Notes under the pieces: model-generated
What the model was told of the DNA's origin: nothing
The model's input: the letters and a program-made list of their open reading frames with translations, nothing else
Databases searched by the model: none
Shown here: positions 61,049 to 64,000 of the stretch, one piece after another
How the letters are laid out: each line of letters opens with the position of its first letter
Numbering within the stretch: the stretch's first letter is position 1
Position numbers and translations under genes: made by a program
Assembly: GCF_023100945.1 (NCBI RefSeq)
Contig: NZ_CP064689.1
Location: 1,470,001-1,534,000 of the forward strand
Length of the DNA stretch: 64,000 nucleotides
Origin: Bradyrhizobium sp. 200
GTDB lineage: Bacteria; Pseudomonadota; Alphaproteobacteria; Rhizobiales; Xanthobacteraceae
Direction of reading: 5' to 3'

Positions 61049-62436
61049 GAGCGCTTCTCCTCGCGTTTCGGCGCGGCATCCTTGATCAGGTAGCCGGTCA
61101 CCGAACGTTTGTTGTCGAGCCATTTCTGCGCGGCGTCGCGCACCTGTTCGGCGGTAACGGCGCGAATCCGGTCCGGCCAGCTCCTGATGTCGTCGATGGA
61201 AAGGCCCGTGGTCAGCGCGCCGCCATACCAGCGCGCCAGCGTGGCCTGATTGTCCTGGGCGTAGATCGCTTCCGCAATCAACTGGGTCTTGACCCGCTCG
61301 AGATCCTCGGCGCGGGCGGGATTCTGGATGACCTCCGCGATCACGCCGTCGATCACCTGCTCGATCTGCGAAAACTCCACGCCGGGTTTTGGCGAAACCG
61401 AGATGGAGAACTGCGAGGGATCCAGCGAAGTGCCCTGGTAACCGGCGCCGGCGCTGATCGCGAGCGGGCGGTCGATCACCAGCGCGCGATAGAGATAGGA
61501 GTTGGAGCCGCCGCCCATCAGTTGCGCGAGCACGTCGAGCGCCGGGCCTTCGCCGGCCGCAGCGGTCGTGGAGGAGGGAACGAGATAATAGCGCCGGAGG
61601 CCGGTCTGTTCGACGCGCGGATCGGACAGCGTCACCGTGCGCGGCGCCGCGGGCACCGGCTCCTGCGGGCGGACACGATGCGCGGCAATGGAAGGCTGGG
61701 CGGGAATGCCGCCATAGGCCTTTTCCACCATCGGGCGGATTTCCTTGGCGTCGACGTCGCCCGCGATCACCAGGATCGCGTTGTTCGGTGCGTAGAAGCG
61801 CTTGTAGAACGCCAGTGCATCCTCACGGTCGAGCTTCTCGATCTCCTGGCGCCAGCCGATCACGGGGCGGCCATAGGGATGGTTGAGATACAGCGCCGCC
61901 ATGATCTGTTCGGTCAGCCGCGCGTCCGGATTGTTGGCGACGCGCATGTTGAACTCTTCCAGCACGACGTCGCGCTCGGGAAGTACATTCTCATCCTTGA
62001 GGATCAGGCCGGTCATGCGGTCGGCCTCGAACTCCATCATATTCGCGAGCTGCTCGCGCGGCACGCGCTGGAAATAGCCGGTGTAGTCGAGCGAGGTGAA
62101 AGCGTTCTCGTTGCCGCCGATCCGCAGCACGGTCTGGGAGAATTCACCGGCGGGATGCTTGGCCGTCCCCTTGAACATCAGGTGCTCGAGGAAGTGCGCC
62201 AGTCCCGATTTACCGGGCGTTTCGTCGGCAGAGCCGACCTTGTACCAGATCATCTGCGTGACGACGGGTGTGCGATGATCCGGGATCACGACCACTTGCA
62301 GGCCGTTGTCCAGCGTGAAGCTGGCAGGGCGTTCCGACGTGACCGTGGTCTGGGCGAATGCGCTGCCGGCGGAGAAAGCAAATGTCGAGATGAGGGCTGC
62401 AACGAGAGGGGCGGCAAATCGGTGTGAGGACATCAT
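61045..62436 (-). CDS. M16 family zinc metallopeptidase, catalytic subunit
   Basis: A 463-residue pitrilysin-family protease with a signal peptide (SSHRFAAPLVAALISTFAFSAGSAFA). The inverted zinc motif HFLEH is at residues 81-85, with Glu84 as base, and the third ligand Glu lies in ERDVVLEEFNM (about 160). It should cleave peptides in the periplasm together with the next gene's product. It starts at ATG 62434-62436 (or 62431-62433). Gene order lspA, DUF3035-like, M16, M16 is typical of alphaproteobacteria. Confidence 0.94.
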   Translation of the reverse strand: MMSSHRFAAPLVAALISTFAFSAGSAFAQTTVTSERPASFTLDNGLQVVVIPDHRTPVVTQMIWYKVGSADETPGKSGLAHFLEHLMFKGTAKHPAGEFSQTVLRIGGNENAFTSLDYTGYFQRVPREQLANMMEFEADRMTGLILKDENVLPERDVVLEEFNMRVANNPDARLTEQIMAALYLNHPYGRPVIGWRQEIEKLDREDALAFYKRFYAPNNAILVIAGDVDAKEIRPMVEKAYGGIPAQPSIAAHRVRPQEPVPAAPRTVTLSDPRVEQTGLRRYYLVPSSTTAAAGEGPALDVLAQLMGGGSNSYLYRALVIDRPLAISAGAGYQGTSLDPSQFSISVSPKPGVEFSQIEQVIDGVIAEVIQNPARAEDLERVKTQLIAEAIYAQDNQATLARWYGGALTTGLSIDDIRSWPDRIRAVTAEQVRDAAQKWLDNKRSVTGYLIKDAAPKREEKRS

Positions 62437-62596
62437 GACCTATCTGGCGCTCATTCCGCAAAACTGGTTACCGGTCCTGCGACAGGAATTCGCGCAAATG
62501 TTAGAAGTAACCCGACAAGACCGTTCGGGATCAAGACGCGGCATCGTACACCGCGCCGGTACCAGCAATCGTCACGAAGGCGAGAGATAGGCTTAA

Positions 62597-63307
62597 CTAT
62601 TCGCCATACTTGCCGGCGGCCGGATTGTATTCCTTGTTGAGCGATTCCCGCGGTCCGGTGCCGTAGGCAAAGTTCGACGACGGCGTCTGGTAGCCGGGTG
62701 GAGGCTGGGTCAGCGATTCCCGCGTCGGCTCGCCCTTGAAGGGAGCTGTCTCGGTCTTGCTGCCGCCGAACAGGCCGCTGAGGCCGCCGTTGTAGCCGAG
62801 CTGCGACGGGCTCAGGATCGGATTGTTCGTGACACCGGGCTGCACCGGATCGTTGTCCTTGCGCGCGGGTGCCGCGGTCTTGCCCACGGCGAGCTCGGCC
62901 GGCGTCAGGACGCGGGAAGCTGCGATTGGGTCCTTGTTGTCTTTCTTGCGTGCCGCAATCGCCGCCTTGCGGCGCTGCTCGTCGGGATCCTTTGGCCAGT
63001 TCGGTGCCTTTACTTCGGCCGCGGTTGCGGCCGGCGGCGGCAAATCGAGCTTGGGAGGAACCACCAGCGGGGAACGCTCGCGGTACTCGATGCCGCGGTT
63101 TTCCATGTTGGTGCCGCCGACGCCGCGCATGATGTTTTCGATGATCTTTTCTTCGAAGGTCCTGTCGTCCTCTTCCTCGTCATCCGCCGCGCGCACGGGG
63201 CCGGTGGCCATCACGAGGCCGATGCCGAGGGCAATGGCGGCGAACCGCAGGGCGCGGCTCAGCGAAGTGGTCTGCAGCATCCAGAAGCGGGTTTCGGTCT
63301 CGCGCAT
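62597..63307 (-). CDS. DUF3035-like exported protein
   Basis: A 236-residue protein with a hydrophobic N-terminal segment (FAAIALGIGLVMATGPVRA). SPLVVPPKLDLPPP (about residue 75) matches the 'P-L-V-x-P-P' core of DUF3035, and the position between lspA and the M16 pair is that family's usual place. The rest is Pro-, Asn- and Gly-rich and looks disordered. The function is unknown. I preferred ATG 63305-63307 with GGGA nearby over GTG 63325. Confidence 0.75.
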   Translation of the reverse strand: MRETETRFWMLQTTSLSRALRFAAIALGIGLVMATGPVRAADDEEEDDRTFEEKIIENIMRGVGGTNMENRGIEYRERSPLVVPPKLDLPPPAATAAEVKAPNWPKDPDEQRRKAAIAARKKDNKDPIAASRVLTPAELAVGKTAAPARKDNDPVQPGVTNNPILSPSQLGYNGGLSGLFGGSKTETAPFKGEPTRESLTQPPPGYQTPSSNFAYGTGPRESLNKEYNPAAGKYGE

Positions 63308-63399
63308 CGCGCTGTTCCCATTCACAATTTCTGCAACATGCGGGGGCCGGCTTGAGGCGCGTAATGGCTCCGTACCGCAAGGGTTCGTATCGGCCGGGA

Positions 63400-63918
63400 T
63401 CAGGGCGCTTTTGCGGCGGGTACCCCCAGGAACGAGTCATACAATAGGCCCGCTACCCCGGCAACAATGGCCACATCCGCAAGGTTAAACACGTACCAAT
63501 TGAAGGTTTTTCCCCCGATCTCGATGTGGAACAGGGCGAAATCGACCACCGCGCCATGCAGGAAGCGGTCGATGCCGTTGCCAATAGCGCCGCCGATGAT
63601 CAGTCCGAGTGCCAGCGTCGCCAGCAGGGTGCTGGAGCGCGCCATCCAGATCCCCAGCACGATCACGGCAATCGCCTTGATCGCCATCAGCGCGACCTGG
63701 GCGAACTGGTTGTCGCTCTGGAACCAGCCAAAGCTGATTCCGAGATTCCAGGCCAGCACCAGGTCGAAGAACGGCGTGACCCTGACAGCGCCGCGATGGG
63801 CGATGTCGAACACGTAGAGCAGCCAGAGCTTCGAGGCCTGATCGATCGCCAGCGTGACGATCGCGGCAATGACGCCGGCGCGAAGGTGAGGGGTCACGAA
63901 GCGATCCTTGCCGGACAC
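63400..63918 (-). CDS. lspA: Lipoprotein signal peptidase (signal peptidase II)
   Basis: A 172-residue aspartyl protease with four transmembrane helices. DQASKLWLL, NLGISFGWF, GGAIGNGIDRFLHGAVVDF (catalytic Asp126) and FNLADVAIVAGV (catalytic Asp148) are the LspA signatures. It cleaves the signal peptide of prolipoproteins at the lipobox Cys. The start is GTG 63916-63918, abutting the TAA of the upstream gene. Confidence 0.94.
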   Translation of the reverse strand: MSGKDRFVTPHLRAGVIAAIVTLAIDQASKLWLLYVFDIAHRGAVRVTPFFDLVLAWNLGISFGWFQSDNQFAQVALMAIKAIAVIVLGIWMARSSTLLATLALGLIIGGAIGNGIDRFLHGAVVDFALFHIEIGGKTFNWYVFNLADVAIVAGVAGLLYDSFLGVPAAKAP

Positions 63919-64000
63919 TTATCTGGCCTTCTTTTTCTTCTTTTTTGACCCGGTCGCCGGCGGCTTTTTTACCTGCTTCCTGGCGGCCTTTTTCTTGCTG
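63919..64000 (-). CDS. C-terminal end of a lysine-rich protein, cut by the window end
   Basis: Only the last 26 codons are visible: SKKKAARKQVKKPPATGSKK and then KKKKAR before TAA (63919-63921). The stop touches the lspA start. ileS usually precedes lspA in alphaproteobacteria, so this may be a basic tail on isoleucyl-tRNA synthetase, or another small lysine-rich protein. The window does not show which. Confidence 0.6.
   Translation of the reverse strand, partial: SKKKAARKQVKKPPATGSKKKKKKAR

Noticed and set aside
59081..61093. 670-codon open frame on the forward strand
   Set aside because: Antisense to arfB and the M16 gene; no recognisable domain and it runs through repeat D2.

Overview
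The window reads as chromosomal DNA of a Bradyrhizobium-type alphaproteobacterium (Nitrobacteraceae). The reasons are very high GC with GC-rich third codon positions, the gene families present (HpnK/ChbG deacetylase, HisZ, DUF2076, DUF4170, DUF2093, DUF6101-like and RHH_4 proteins, a CheZ phosphatase), alphaproteobacterial gene orders (the pmbA to lpxK cluster; lspA, DUF3035-like, M16, M16), and several families of palindromic intergenic repeats. I found no rRNA, tRNA, CRISPR array, transposase or phage module. The genus is inferred, not proven.

Layout. 0-3 kb: a partial amidohydrolase divergent from a pair of MaoC-type hydratases, then ribosomal protein L36 and a TPR protein. 3-11 kb: small proteins, an alpha/beta hydrolase, cytochrome c, the glcDEF glycolate oxidase operon and a lysine-rich histone-H1-like protein. 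11-22 kb: a TorF-type porin, HPP protein, SbmA/YddA-like ABC transporter, LctP lactate/glycolate permease and a run of exported proteins (hydrolase, META-like, cupin, SnoaL-like, unknowns). 22-25 kb: groES-groEL behind a CIRCE operator. 25-31 kb: CheZ, L,D-transpeptidase, DUF2076, an HpnK-like deacetylase coupled to a polyprenyl-phosphate glycosyltransferase. 30-35 kb: hisZ-hisG, rsmE, an exported unknown and ubiA. 35.2-36.1 kb: a gene-free island made of at least four repeat families, holding a strongly structured candidate RNA. 36-43 kb: DUF6101-like protein and the pmbA, cysQ-like, DUF4170, DUF374, waaA, lpxK envelope cluster. 43-50 kb: a hydrolase lacking its nucleophile, xseA, purD, acyl-CoA dehydrogenase, a fluoroacetate-dehalogenase-like enzyme and tadA. 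50-55 kb: an RluB-type pseudouridine synthase with a very long basic N-terminus, rsmD, mutL and an RHH protein. 55-58 kb: a four-gene GMC dehydrogenase/cytochrome c/glyoxalase operon. 58-64 kb: arfB, two M16 peptidase-family genes, a DUF3035-like protein, lspA, and a lysine-rich C-terminus cut by the window end.

How the genes work together. glcDEF oxidises glycolate and the LctP permease 4.7 kb away could supply glycolate or lactate. The waaA/lpxK cluster builds the Kdo-lipid A core. The GMC operon looks like a Tat-exported sugar or alcohol dehydrogenase feeding a mono-heme cytochrome. Most other genes are housekeeping. No single locus is clearly a new system. The most unusual material is the repeat island with its three-stem RNA-like fold, the repeat families placed inside operons, a dehalogenase whose catalytic residues fall at the same numbers as in the characterised enzyme, a hydrolase with Ala in place of Ser, and a hairpin over the ribosome-binding site of an RHH regulator.
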